From Anaerolineales bacterium (GTDB taxonomy: Bacteria; Chloroflexota; Anaerolineae; Aggregatilineales; J027), in NCBI GenBank assembly GCA_020634155.1, contig JACKCI010000002.1, positions 1,426,001 to 1,490,000 of the forward strand: 64,000 nt of DNA. The letters run 5' to 3'. This document shows, piece after piece, positions 17,007 through 27,100 of this stretch. The first letter of the stretch is position 1; each line of letters starts with the position of its first letter. Under the pieces are notes generated by a model, which did no database searches, had not been told where the DNA came from, and worked only from the letters and a program-made list of their open reading frames with translations. A program made the position numbers and the translations under genes.

Positions 17007-17312
17007 ATGCACAAAACCCCTACCAAAACTTTGATTGCCGCATTGCACCTGCGCCAGCATATGGGCGAGGTGCTGGAAGAGGTGTACTATCGCAACGCTC
17101 AGTTTCGCATTACCCGCAAAAACAAGGTCATGGCCCGCTTAGTCAACGATACATACTTCAGTGCGCTGGAGAAATTAGTTAAGAGCGATACCTCACTTGA
17201 AGACACTCTGTGGCTGATGCTGGATGAACAAGCCCGCAGTGCCATCTATGAAAGTTTGGCTGAGAGGCAAGCAGAACAGAAAATACCGCTTGATCAGGCT
17301 TTTGCTGAATAA
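17007..17312 (+). CDS. Phd/YefM-like antitoxin, apparently orphan
   Basis: The 101-residue protein begins with a Phd/YefM-like fold: LIAALHLRQHMGEVLEEVYY, RITRKNKVMARLVNDTYF, the pattern of a small DNA-binding antitoxin. It is related to the protein at 48058-48252 (LRQHMGE versus LRHHLGK). The C-terminal half is acidic and helical and could be the toxin-binding part. No toxin gene follows on the same strand; the next gene is convergent and unrelated. Either its partner is lost, or it acts as a stand-alone regulator. An in-frame ATG at 16989 lies inside the promoter and is rejected. Confidence 0.6.
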   Translation: MHKTPTKTLIAALHLRQHMGEVLEEVYYRNAQFRITRKNKVMARLVNDTYFSALEKLVKSDTSLEDTLWLMLDEQARSAIYESLAERQAEQKIPLDQAFAE

Positions 17313-17485
17313 AGTATGTACACACTCGTAATACCTTCATCTGCTCAAAAATCTACCCATAGACTGCTTCAAGAAGTCTCTTAGGGATAGATTGGGTTAG
17401 TTATATAAATAATTATCTATATAATTATTATAGTAATATATTAAACATCATCATAACGTATATATGGTTGAATGGCGTCTTGTAA

Positions 17486-18682
17486 TTATTGTCTAGAAAC
17501 ATCTTGTCCATTAATTTGCCATTGCCATATAGGGTAATAACCATATCCAGCATTATCAGTTATTTGGTATTCGCGTTGCTGTAAAATATCCAATACATAG
17601 ACCTGCAAGGCAGGCCTTGATGCGATGTAGGTGATATACTGACCATTTGGCGACAATTGTATTGTATCCAAGTGAACACCGTCCGGCAGAGATTGAACAG
17701 CATCTAATCGCTGCCAATTGCCTTTGAAGCCAATCAGATACCGATTATAGATGATAGTAGACACCTCAGTCCCAACCATGTATAGAACACTCTCATCGTA
17801 ACTCCAAAATGGACATTCAAGTTTCCATTGGCCATGAAAAGGAAAATCATCAACGACTGCAACTATGTCGAGATTCGAGTCAAGAACAAGCAATTTGTCA
17901 CTGCCATTTGGTTGGGAAATGATAACTGCAATCAATTGGTTTGCAGGTGATAACCTAGGGCAAATGTATTCAACATAACCAGCAGTAGAACTGTCAGCCT
18001 CACCCAGTATTGAACTTATGGGGACTTCTGCCTGAGTTTCTGTAAGAATTAGAGTAGGCATATCACCTAGTGTAAGATGTTCACCTACTGACGTTAAGAT
18101 GAAGGTTGCATTTGGATTCCAGCTAATATCCATTGGACGTACATTATTTATATCATTCGGCAGTTCATATGAATATTCATATATAATTCGCCTAATATTT
18201 CCTGTATTAATATCAGCCTCCACCAACCTCCGATTATCCTCACTTTGGGTTACATAATAGATAGAAGTTTCATCACTTGACCATGATGTTAGGTAGAGTT
18301 CTTGATAGCTTGTAGCTCCAAGGGGGTGACTTGTTGCTGAGTCTACCATACAGCGCAACATAACGCCCATTGAAGTCAGAATACAGATGTTTGCCTTTGT
18401 AGGATTATCTGCCGAAGCTTTCAAAACGATTAGTAAATTTCCTGATGGTGACCATGCCAAAGCACGTACCAAATGTGCCGTTTCATCTTCGTAGAATAGA
18501 CTTGTCTCCCCTTCCGCTGAAATGTTGTATAAACGGTTAGGCTTGAACGAGGGATCGTAGCCTGGCACATCCGAATAGGTAAATAAAATATTGAATGACG
18601 AACTAGAATCATTACTTTGTGCATAAAGGTTAGATACTATGCTCACCAATATAAATACAATCCCTAATTTATATATCCTCAC
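17486..18682 (-). CDS. Secreted beta-propeller (TolB/WD40-like) protein
   Basis: The 398-residue protein has a cleavable signal peptide (MRIYKLGIVFILVSIVSN, then LYAQ) and several blades with the pattern of TolB/WD40-like propellers: ALAWSPSGNLLIVLKA, TSWSSDETSIYYVTQ, DISWNPNATFILTS, PRLSPANQLIAVIIS, PFWSYDESVLYMVG and QLSPNGQYITYIAS. It is probably exported and may bind surface partners or sugars. It lies downstream of the MITE-like element and resembles three other secreted propeller proteins in the window (20047-21120, 35742-38144 and 38163-41228), which suggests an expanded family. Confidence 0.8.
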   Translation of the reverse strand: MRIYKLGIVFILVSIVSNLYAQSNDSSSSFNILFTYSDVPGYDPSFKPNRLYNISAEGETSLFYEDETAHLVRALAWSPSGNLLIVLKASADNPTKANICILTSMGVMLRCMVDSATSHPLGATSYQELYLTSWSSDETSIYYVTQSEDNRRLVEADINTGNIRRIIYEYSYELPNDINNVRPMDISWNPNATFILTSVGEHLTLGDMPTLILTETQAEVPISSILGEADSSTAGYVEYICPRLSPANQLIAVIISQPNGSDKLLVLDSNLDIVAVVDDFPFHGQWKLECPFWSYDESVLYMVGTEVSTIIYNRYLIGFKGNWQRLDAVQSLPDGVHLDTIQLSPNGQYITYIASRPALQVYVLDILQQREYQITDNAGYGYYPIWQWQINGQDVSRQ

Positions 18683-18712
18683 GAGATTGTCCTTTCATTC
18701 CTTTGTCTAGTC

Positions 18713-18864
18713 TTAGAAACCGTATGGAAAGAGATTTCACTAGTGTAATGGAAATTGTCAATACTGAGCTTTTCTTGGCTAATTGAGTCTTTTTGAGTGC
18801 CATCAGAACAGCTCATAATCTGACTACCATCTATTAATTTCTGTTCTTTCCATACGGTTTCTAA
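18713..18864. mobile_element. MITE-like element with perfect 20-bp inverted ends
   Basis: TTAGAAACCGTATGGAAAGA at 18713-18732 is perfectly inverted at 18845-18864, bounding 152 bp with no gene inside. Short flanks beyond the ends (CTAGTC and, inverted, CTTGTG) are partly similar. It lies in the 326-base gap 18683-19008, upstream of the propeller gene, where nothing else was seen. No related transposase is present in the window, as expected for a non-autonomous element. A 12-base piece of the end also occurs at 14370-14381. Confidence 0.6.
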
Positions 18865-19008
18865 CACAAGTTTCATCTGGAACTCGATAAAAATGTGAAT
18901 CGTACATTCCCGAAAGGCTGCCAATTGAGGCATCTTCAATACCTTTGTAGAACCATTGGGGTAGGGGGTGCTAATGGTCATCGGGTGCGCCGTGTGCGGT
19001 CGCAAGAC

Positions 19009-19272
19009 CTAGGCGAGTTCGCGCTCATAATCGTCGTGCTTGCCGACCCAGAACCATGTCACGGTATCATCATCCCAGATGCCCAACGCCCGATGTTCGA
19101 GACTGATGCGTACTGACCAGACATTTTCTCTTGCGTTGACACACTTGAAATGCAACGACGGGTGAAAGGGGTTCTCAGCCCATAGCCGATACGCTTTGCG
19201 GGCACGGGTGCGGTCTTCGCGCTTGAGATGACGATAGGCCTCCCAAAATGATGGCAGGGTGGCCGAGTTCAT
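19009..19272 (-). CDS. ParE/RelE-superfamily-like toxin
   Basis: The 87-residue basic protein has the shape of a small RelE/ParE-fold toxin: an initial helix (PSFWEAYRHLKREDRTRARKAY), then strands LHFKCVNA, WSVRISLEHRALGIWDDD and VTWFWVGKHDDYER, the usual ending of this family. Such toxins inhibit translation or gyrase. The start overlaps the antitoxin stop by ATGA, so the pair is coupled, with antitoxin first. The module sits directly against a broken RHS copy, as though inserted there. Confidence 0.75.
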   Translation of the reverse strand: MNSATLPSFWEAYRHLKREDRTRARKAYRLWAENPFHPSLHFKCVNARENVWSVRISLEHRALGIWDDDTVTWFWVGKHDDYERELA

Positions 19273-19499
19273 AGGGCGTCAACGTCCAAGGGTGTCGCTT
19301 TGCCGGCTGCAATCTCGGCCTTGGCCCGCCGCGCCGCAGCCTCCAACTGGTCTTGGGTATTGGCAAACAGGGCATCCCAGCGTGCCTCGTCGTGCAGGGT
19401 GGCGATATACTCGCGCAGGTGGTCGGCAACCTGCTCCTGTAGGGCATTGGGCAGGGTTTCCATCATTTTCATCACAGTGGTTATGGCTGGCGATTGCAT
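19269..19499 (-). CDS. Antitoxin partner of the ParE/RelE-like toxin
   Basis: The 76-residue protein is helical and acidic: TVMKMMETLPNALQEQVADH, LREYIATLHDE, then LEAAARRAKAEIAAGKATP, a common layout for this antitoxin group, in which the last part lies over the toxin. The start at 19499 has AGGAGG eight bases upstream, and a TATAAT sequence lies about 30 bases before it. A longer frame from 19625 runs into RHS relic DNA and is rejected. Confidence 0.75.
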   Translation of the reverse strand: MQSPAITTVMKMMETLPNALQEQVADHLREYIATLHDEARWDALFANTQDQLEAAARRAKAEIAAGKATPLDVDAL

Positions 19500-19523
19500 C
19501 GGCAGTCCTCCTTGTTGAAGGTC

Positions 19524-19529
19524 ATTATA
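19524..19529 (-). promoter_or_regulatory. -10 box of the toxin-antitoxin operon
   Basis: TATAAT on the minus strand, 25 bases before the antitoxin start and downstream of a GC-rich stretch. It lies just beyond the end of RHS-like sequence at 19554, so the promoter arrived with the toxin-antitoxin module. No convincing -35 box. Confidence 0.45.
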
Positions 19530-19553
19530 GCACTGGTCTGCCCCCGATAGAAT

Positions 19554-20040
19554 ACGGCAGGCCATAGGGTGCAAAGCCGCGTGACCCCTCCACGACAAAC
19601 GCCTCATCCACCATGCCGCGCACACTCCCTACTCCATCGACCAGCGCCCAGTGCCAAGCGCCCGCCGCGTCGTGTTGACTCAGGTTACCACCCAAGGGGC
19701 TGTGGACATAGCGGGTGGTGGCGGCCCGTCGTCGTAGCGAGAATGCGGGGTAGGGCGGGTTGGGTGTCGAGCAGGTAGTCGGTTATCACGCTGTTGACTG
19801 TCTGCTGCACCCGTTGACCGAGGCCGTTGTAGGCATACTGGTAGGTATCGCCAGCATCGGTCACGGTCTTCAGGCGTCCAGCGCGGTCCCATGTGTAGGT
19901 CAGGCTGCCATCACTGAGCATCTGTCCAGCGGCGTCATAGCTGAAACCCCCACTGCTGATGCGGTTGGCGGCGTCATAGCTCCAACTCTGGTTGCTGACA
20001 GGGCTGCCCTCAACGTTGACGACCTCGCTGAGATGGAGGC
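19554..20040 (-). pseudogene. Orphan fragment of the RHS gene
   Basis: About 480 bases closely match the RHS coding region 22383-22866 (same strand), covering the last YD repeats (WSYDAANRISSGGFSYDAAG, YTWDRAGRLKTVTD) and the segment up to RGFAPYGLP. The copy has a deletion and frame break after PALPRILA, where the parent continues STTDAATTRYVHTP, and it has no core RHS junction and no C-terminal domain. It lies exactly between the stop of the propeller gene at 20047 and the toxin-antitoxin module. It cannot encode a functional protein by itself. Confidence 0.8.
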
Positions 20041-20046
20041 GGTTGC

Positions 20047-21120
20047 TTAGGAGCATGGACTCCAGATACGAAGCTCATTACCCCCTCTTGAAACTGCAAG
20101 GCTTCCCTCACGAGGGTTAAACTCCAAACTCCAAATTGGAGACTCTGAGGCACCGAATTTGGTAACAGTACGCATGGTTGCTAGGTCATATAAGGTGACA
20201 TTATTGTTCTCACCCGCAAACGCAATGATGTCTGTTCGGTCTGGAAGAAAATCTATAGCACTCCCCCAAGCATTATATGAAAACGGATAGATTACTTGAG
20301 GCTCTATGTCGTTTGTTAAGTTCCATCGATAAATCCCTGCTACTTCAGTGATTGCATCAGAAGTCGTAAAAGCACCAAAAATCAAGTGTTCTGCATCCCA
20401 TGTTAGCGAGTACATGCTTAATTTAGTATTTGTGTATCGATGGAGAATTTTACTAGTTTCAATATCATATATACGTAGCTCAACTACACTTGTAGTTGCC
20501 AGCATTGAGCTATCCGCATTAAATGCTACTCCGTATACTCCTGTGTAATGGTCGTCGTATATACCAATCTCTCGCCAAGTCCCAACTTCCCACACATAAG
20601 CTGTTCGATCTTCTTCTAGTGTACCAGCAGCCAAATAGTGTCCATCAGGACTAAACTGGACTGATAAAAATGGAATAACATCATATGGATTAATATCATC
20701 TAGCCCATCTCGTTTACGCAATACCTGTTCCAGTTTGTAGTTTTCAAGATTCCAGACTAATGCAGTCCCATCCCAACCAGCAGAGGCAAGGTAAGTTGCA
20801 TCTACATTTATATCAATAGCGACTACTTCGTCTTGATGACCTTGCAGGCGAATTGGATCTTGGGTAAAGTCACCAGATGGAAAAATCAAAATATCATTTT
20901 GACTTGCAACCGCAAGCACACTTCCATCGCCCGACCATGCAATATCGCCAACTGATTCACCAGACAACTCCGATGTAATCAAATAACAATCAGTGGTTGT
21001 TGCCAATGAGGGGGTACTGGTTGTAGCAAAACTAGACATCTTTGTACTGGAGGGGTTTTCCAATACAAAACTTATCGTCAATATAGCTAAGGCACAGATT
21101 AGTAGGGTGCCGTGTTTCAT
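20047..21120 (-). CDS. Secreted WD40-repeat protein
   Basis: The 357-residue protein has a signal peptide (MKHGTLLICALAILTISFV) and WD40-type blades: DIAWSGDGSVLAVASQNDIL, DINVDATYLASAGWDGTAL, VQFSPDGHYLAAGT, VAFNADSSMLATTSV and LEFNPREGSLAVSRGG. The start at 21120 has GGAG at a good distance; a longer frame from 21207 overlaps the end of the RHS gene and lacks a ribosome-binding site. It follows the RHS gene by 56 bases on the same strand and is probably the last gene of that operon. It could be an accessory or immunity-like protein, though WD40 secreted proteins are common here and this is unproven. Confidence 0.8.
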   Translation of the reverse strand: MKHGTLLICALAILTISFVLENPSSTKMSSFATTSTPSLATTTDCYLITSELSGESVGDIAWSGDGSVLAVASQNDILIFPSGDFTQDPIRLQGHQDEVVAIDINVDATYLASAGWDGTALVWNLENYKLEQVLRKRDGLDDINPYDVIPFLSVQFSPDGHYLAAGTLEEDRTAYVWEVGTWREIGIYDDHYTGVYGVAFNADSSMLATTSVVELRIYDIETSKILHRYTNTKLSMYSLTWDAEHLIFGAFTTSDAITEVAGIYRWNLTNDIEPQVIYPFSYNAWGSAIDFLPDRTDIIAFAGENNNVTLYDLATMRTVTKFGASESPIWSLEFNPREGSLAVSRGGNELRIWSPCS

Positions 21121-21176
21121 AAGTTTTCTCCACATGGTTGGCGGCAATTTATCGTTGCCGCCAACCACTACATAAA

Positions 21177-24100
21177 TCATGGAATAGATAGAAACTGCCG
21201 AGTACATGGTACATAGACAGGATTACTCGGTAAATGATAGAAATACCAACTATGTCGCGCAGCATTCCCGAAGGCAGAATATGCTGTTGGCAAGTTATCT
21301 GATGGTTGCGAATTATACTTAGAACAATAGAATGGGCGGGGTCGAGGAATCTGCTTCCAGCCGAAATTGTCTGGATTAGCTGAGAAACTATGGTCAACAA
21401 CATACGGGACAGTGTTGGGGCGATAATCCATACTTAGGAAGAAATCTGTGAACATATAACCACGCAGTTCTGGTTCACCGAAAACCTCATCATAGTAGGT
21501 TTCCTCCAACGTACTGTTAAGCGCTGTAGCACAGTTGATAGCCCGCCCCCAACCAACTACCATATACCCATGATCATCATTGCGGCAATCATTCTGTACA
21601 CAATTGGGGTCTTGATATTCACCTGAGTCAATGTAGAGGTAATCGCCGCCTTGGATTTGGGTTAAACCTAAAGCGATAACTTGATGATACATATCCTGAA
21701 CTGCATTAGAGCGAATCTGACCAGAATCTGCATGGAGGGGATGCTCTATATCTCCCCCTTGTGCAGGTCCAACATCTAAAGCAGCATACCCAAATGGGGG
21801 AATAGCAACAGCTCCAAGAGCTTCCTCCATATAAGCCTTCAACTGGCGATGCCCGCGCCAGTTTGAAGTAGCGGAGTTACCGGAACAGGTGCGCCATCCT
21901 CCGCGTCCTCCACCTATGCTGCTACATGTTGGGTTTGCGGGGTCAAAGTCTTCGCCTACAGTCATTGGTAGTCCTCCACCAAAATGGAAAACCTCAGAAA
22001 TGAAGATGGCCGAGAATGTTTGGCCTACTGCACCAGAGATACCATAGGTTACAGCAGGGTTGCTTGCCACTCCACTCGGAAGAGACTTCGGATAGTTTTG
22101 TAGAGCAAAATTCATTGCATATTGAACGGCATTCGCACGATTGTAGGTAAAATATTCACTACTACATGTCCCTTGACAGTCTGGCCTATTACCACTCGGA
22201 TCCACCCGATTGACGACATTCCCACCGACATAGGCATAGCGATTACCCACCTCCAGCGGATCCAACGACGGGAACACCCCCACCCTCGGATGGTAGTACC
22301 GCGCCCGATGATATTGCAGGCCATTGCCATCGCGTGGTTCGCCCGTGAAGGCAAACGGCAGCATCACACCGCCCGCCGCATCCATCGGCAGGCCATAGGG
22401 TGCAAAGCCGCGTGACCCCTCAACGGTAAACGCATCATCCACCATGCCGCGCACACTCCCTAGTCCATCGACGAGCGCCCAGTGCCAGTCGCCCGCCGCG
22501 TCGTGTTGACTCAGTATACCACCCAAGGGGGTGTGGACATAGCGGGTGGTGGCAGCATCTGTTGTCGAGGCGAGGATGCGGGGTAGGGCGGGTTGGGTGT
22601 CGAGCAGGTAGTCCGTCACCACGCTATCAACCGTCTGCTGCACCCGTTGACCAAGGCCGTTGTAGGTGTACTGGTAGGTATCACCACCGTCGGTCACGGT
22701 CTTCAGGCGTCCGGCACGGTCCCATGTGTAGGTCAGGCTCCCATCACCGAGCATCTGCCCAGCGGCATCATAGCTGAAACCCCCACTGCTGATGCGGTTG
22801 GCGGCGTCATAGCTCCATGTCTGGTTGCTGACGGGGCTGCCATCGACGTTGACGACCTCGCTGAGACGGTTGCCCGCCCCATCGTAGGTGAAGGTGTAAT
22901 CACGCACCGGGGTTTGGTCATCCCATGCGGGGTAGTAGTCCGCCGTCAAGAGCCGTGCCAAGCCATCATAGCCGTACTCAATGATCTGCCCATCGTAAAG
23001 GGTTGTCAGTGATACGAACTCAACGCGGAAGGCGGTGGGGCTGCTGGGGGTAGCCTTGCGGTTGCGAGCCGGACGGTTGCGAACTTCAAGGGTATGTGAG
23101 CCGAGTACCCCAGCGCGGAGCGTCACCGTCTTGGTGGCGGGTGTCGCCGCGTAAGTATCTACCCCTTGAAGGAACTGACCGTCCATGCTCACGTCCACGA
23201 TACTGCCGTCGGGATGGGTGCCAAGGGTTAGGCTGAAGCTATCCCCATAGCACTTGATATTTAGTTTAGCATCAAAGGCGGTACTAACGCCACTGCTCCA
23301 TGCCCCGGTATAGGTGACTGCCGGGTGGTCGCTGTCGATGAGCAGCGCTTCAGCATCAGGTCGGCGCAGCAAATCAACGCTTTGGGTACGATTACCCCGC
23401 GCATCCAGCGTGAAGGCGAAGCGGCCCAAGGTGGCTCCATTGGCGCGATGCTCGATTTGGGTCAAGCGCCCGCCTGTATCATGGCGGTAGTGGGTGGCGT
23501 AGTTGTTGGCGCGTTGCATGGCAGCCAGACGCCCGGCCAAGTCATAGCGATAGGTGGTGGTGTGGTTGGCCCAGTCGGTCAGGGCAATCAAGCGCCCCTT
23601 GGCATCATAGCTGTAGTGGAGGGTCAAGCCATCGGGTAGACGCAGGCTGGTGCGTTGACCGCCCGCTTCGTAGGCATATTCGACTGCTTGCTCGACCTGC
23701 CCATCTCCGTCGCTGTCTAGCTCGACCCGGGTCAGGCGATTGGCGTCATCGTAGTAGTAGTGGGTGCGGCGCACGATGGTCGAGAAGTCGTTGAGGCCCT
23801 CTTCCATCAGCACCCGATTACCCGCCGCATCATAGCCGAACTGCACATCGGGAGTATCGGCGCTGGCATAGACGATGTTCTGCAAACGTCCCACACGGTC
23901 GAAAACCTGTGTCACGCTATGGTCAAGCGGGTTGGTGACCGTGACTTGGGATTGACCTCCTGCGAGGTTGGCATGGAGGGTCGTCCAGTATTGGTCATCC
24001 AAGGGAGCCGGATTGGTCAACACAATGCGGCGGTTGAGCCAATCATAGGTGTAGGTGGTCAGATAGCCCCGCGGGTCACGCATACTGGCCCGGCGGCCCA

Positions 24101-27100
24101 ACAGGTCATAGGCGGTATCAACAATGATGTTTTGGTCAGTGTTGGTGCCATGATTAATCGGCGTGCCACTACCATTCTCCCAACGGGCATCCCCGTCGTC
24201 CCAAATCCACTCAGCAGGGTCAACCTCGTTATCCACCCAGTTTTGAACGACCCGCACCGTGCGACGCAAGCGGTCATAAGCATTGGCGCTGCTGATTCCA
24301 GCCACATCAGTGCTGCTGAGAACGCGCCCATCCTTGGCATAGATGGTGCTGGCGGTCTGTCCTAAACTGTCGGTGGTACTCACGACCCGTCCCAACAGGT
24401 CATAGCTGTAAGCCATGCTGAGGTTGCGGTCATGGTTAGGGCCATGGTCAGTGGGGTCAAAAATCCATGAGCCATCGGCATCTTTGGCATCCGGGGAGCG
24501 TCCATCATCCAGCCAATTGCGGATGACGCGCTGAACACGGCCTGCCTTGTCATAGCAGGTGTAGGTGGTGGTTGCCAGTTTGGTGTCGGCGGCTTGGGTC
24601 ACCGTCACGCGCCGTCCCGCCGCATCATAGCTGAAGGTTGAGCGGGTACCGCGTGGATCAACCGTTGCCACCACTTGCCCGGCCTTGTTGTAGATGGTTT
24701 CGCTCACAAGGTCTTCATCCGGATAGGCTGGGTTGAAGCTCCCATCCACAAAGTTACTGATGGTCTTCACCCGCCGTCCGAGGCCGTCATAGACCAACTG
24801 TGTGACACGCCCCGCCGCATCAATCTGCGCCGCGACGCGCCCATCATAGTCATAGACGGTCTCACTCACGAGGTCTTCATCCGGCACTTGGGGGTCATAC
24901 ACACCATCGCCATAATTGGTGATGGTCTGGGTACGTCGCCCGACTGCATCGTAGACGAAATGGGTCTCGTTGCCGCGCCAATCACGGGTGAAAGCCACTC
25001 GTCCCTCATCATCATAGATGGTCTCATTGATGATGTTCTGGTCGGTTTCTGCACCATGATTGATGGGGTTGCCGCTACCGTTTTCCCAACGGCCATCGGT
25101 CGCATCCCAAATCCAGTCGGCAGGGTCTACACTGTTATCCACCCAGTTCTGGATGGTACGGACTTGGCGACCCAGTTCATCGTAGACAGTGCGGGTGAAG
25201 TAACCCGCCACATTCTGGCTCCACTCGACCCGACCATCAGTATCGTAGTGGGTCCCACTGATGATGTTCTGATCCGCTGGGCCGTGGTCAATGGCGCTAC
25301 CACTGCCATTCTCCCAGCGCAAATCGCCGCTATCCCAGACCCAGTTGGCGGGATCAACCCCATTGTCCACCCAGTTTTGGATAGAACGGACTTGGCGACC
25401 CAAACCATCATAGACCGAGCGCTGACGGGTGCCGTTGACATCTTCACTGTAGACCACTTGCCCCAGTTCATCATAGGTCGTTAAGCTGACCACATCGACA
25501 TCCGCTGCCGGGTCAAGGCTATAGGCGCTCAAGTCAGGGTCACTGACCAGATTATAGTCGGGTTGACTGGCACTGCGGATAGTCTTGACCTGTCGCCCCA
25601 GTTCGTCATAGCCGAACAGGGTCACACTGCCCAGCACATCCCATGTCCGTACTACCCGCCCCATAGCATCGTAGCTGCTACGGGTGATGAGGTCGCGGTC
25701 AGGAGCATCACTGGCTTCATAGGCAGTAGAACGCGGGTCATTGGCAGCAAGGTAGCCGGGATCACCCACATTGAGGTCTACCGTCGCTCCATCTTTGGCA
25801 TTACGGATGGTCTTGACCACACGATTAAGGGCATCATAGACCATAAAGGTCACATTGCCCAAGGCGTCAATGGCCTTGACCACGTTGCCATTGGCATCAT
25901 AGGCTGAAGCGGTGATGATGTCGGCATCGACAGCAAGATTGGGGACGTAGTAGGTGAGTTCAGGGTCGGTTTCAATGGCGTAGTCCGGTTGGCTGGCGCG
26001 TTGAATGACCCGCACTTGCCGCCCAGCATCGTCATAGCCATACAAGGTCACATCCCCAAGGCTGTTGATTTGGCGAATGACCAAGCCACGAGCGTCATAG
26101 ACCGTCTCGCTGATGCGGTTGTCGGTGCCATCCGTACCGTGATCGAAGCTATCACGGTCAGCCGTGAAGGGATTGGGAATGGCTGGATCGGCTACATAGC
26201 GGCTAATGGAGCGCACTACTCGCCCTAAACCATCATAGACGGTCAGGCTGGATTGTTCCTCGCTTGACCCGGCATTGACGGTGGTTTGGATGCGTCGTCC
26301 CAGTGTGTCATAACTATGGGTGGTCACACGGTTCTGGTTGGGGTAGTCTGGGTCATAGAGAGCCACGGCTGCCTCAGCCGTGGTTGGAGCTGCTCCGGCA
26401 TTCTCATAATTGCAGATAGAGGCCACCACATTACCCGCTGCATCATAGACGGTGTAGGACTTGGTGCAACTGCCCAGCAGACTGCTTTGATTGACTTGCA
26501 CGGTCCGTCCCACCGCATCGTAGAAGTAGGTGGTGGTCTGGTTATTGGCCGGGGTCACCAAGTCATGGACGGTCACCGTTTGCAGCAAGCCGTTGCCATT
26601 CCCGCTGGTGTAGTAGGCTCGCACTGTCTTGCGTAGCACGGTTGTCCCATCACTGGGGTCAATGACCTTTTCTTCGAGAACCCGCCCCAGACTGTCATAG
26701 ACGAATTGTTGACGTTGCAGCAAGGTCGTTTCGGCTGCGTCATCAAAGACATCAATCTGAGTGGGGTAACGCGGAAGGTTGCCATCCCCATAGACATAGC
26801 CCGTCTTGCGACCCTCGGCATCCAGACTGGAGGACAAGCGGTCTTGACCATCATAGCTGAAGGCGGTGACATTGTTGAGAGCGTCGGTAACCTGATTGAG
26901 CAGTTTGCCTGAAGCACTCCACGCCAAGGTCGTTTCATTCCCGTTGGCATCGGCTTTGGTGGCTGGACGGAAGCTAGAATTGATGTTTTGAAAACTACTT
27001 TGCCCCTTGGGGTTAGTAGTTGATTGGAGAAGACCTTTGTCAAATGTGTAACGAGTTTGGCGTTCAGCGACCGTCACGGTGGTTTCACCTGCTTGCTGAT

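Noticed and set aside
18679..19005. 108-residue open frame on the minus strand
   Set aside because: It runs through the 152-bp inverted-repeat element and has no domain, no ribosome-binding site and no convincing start; the element explains the sequence.
24675..25484. 269-residue plus-strand frame inside the RHS gene
   Set aside because: No start signal, low-complexity repeat pattern, and completely inside a well-supported minus-strand gene.
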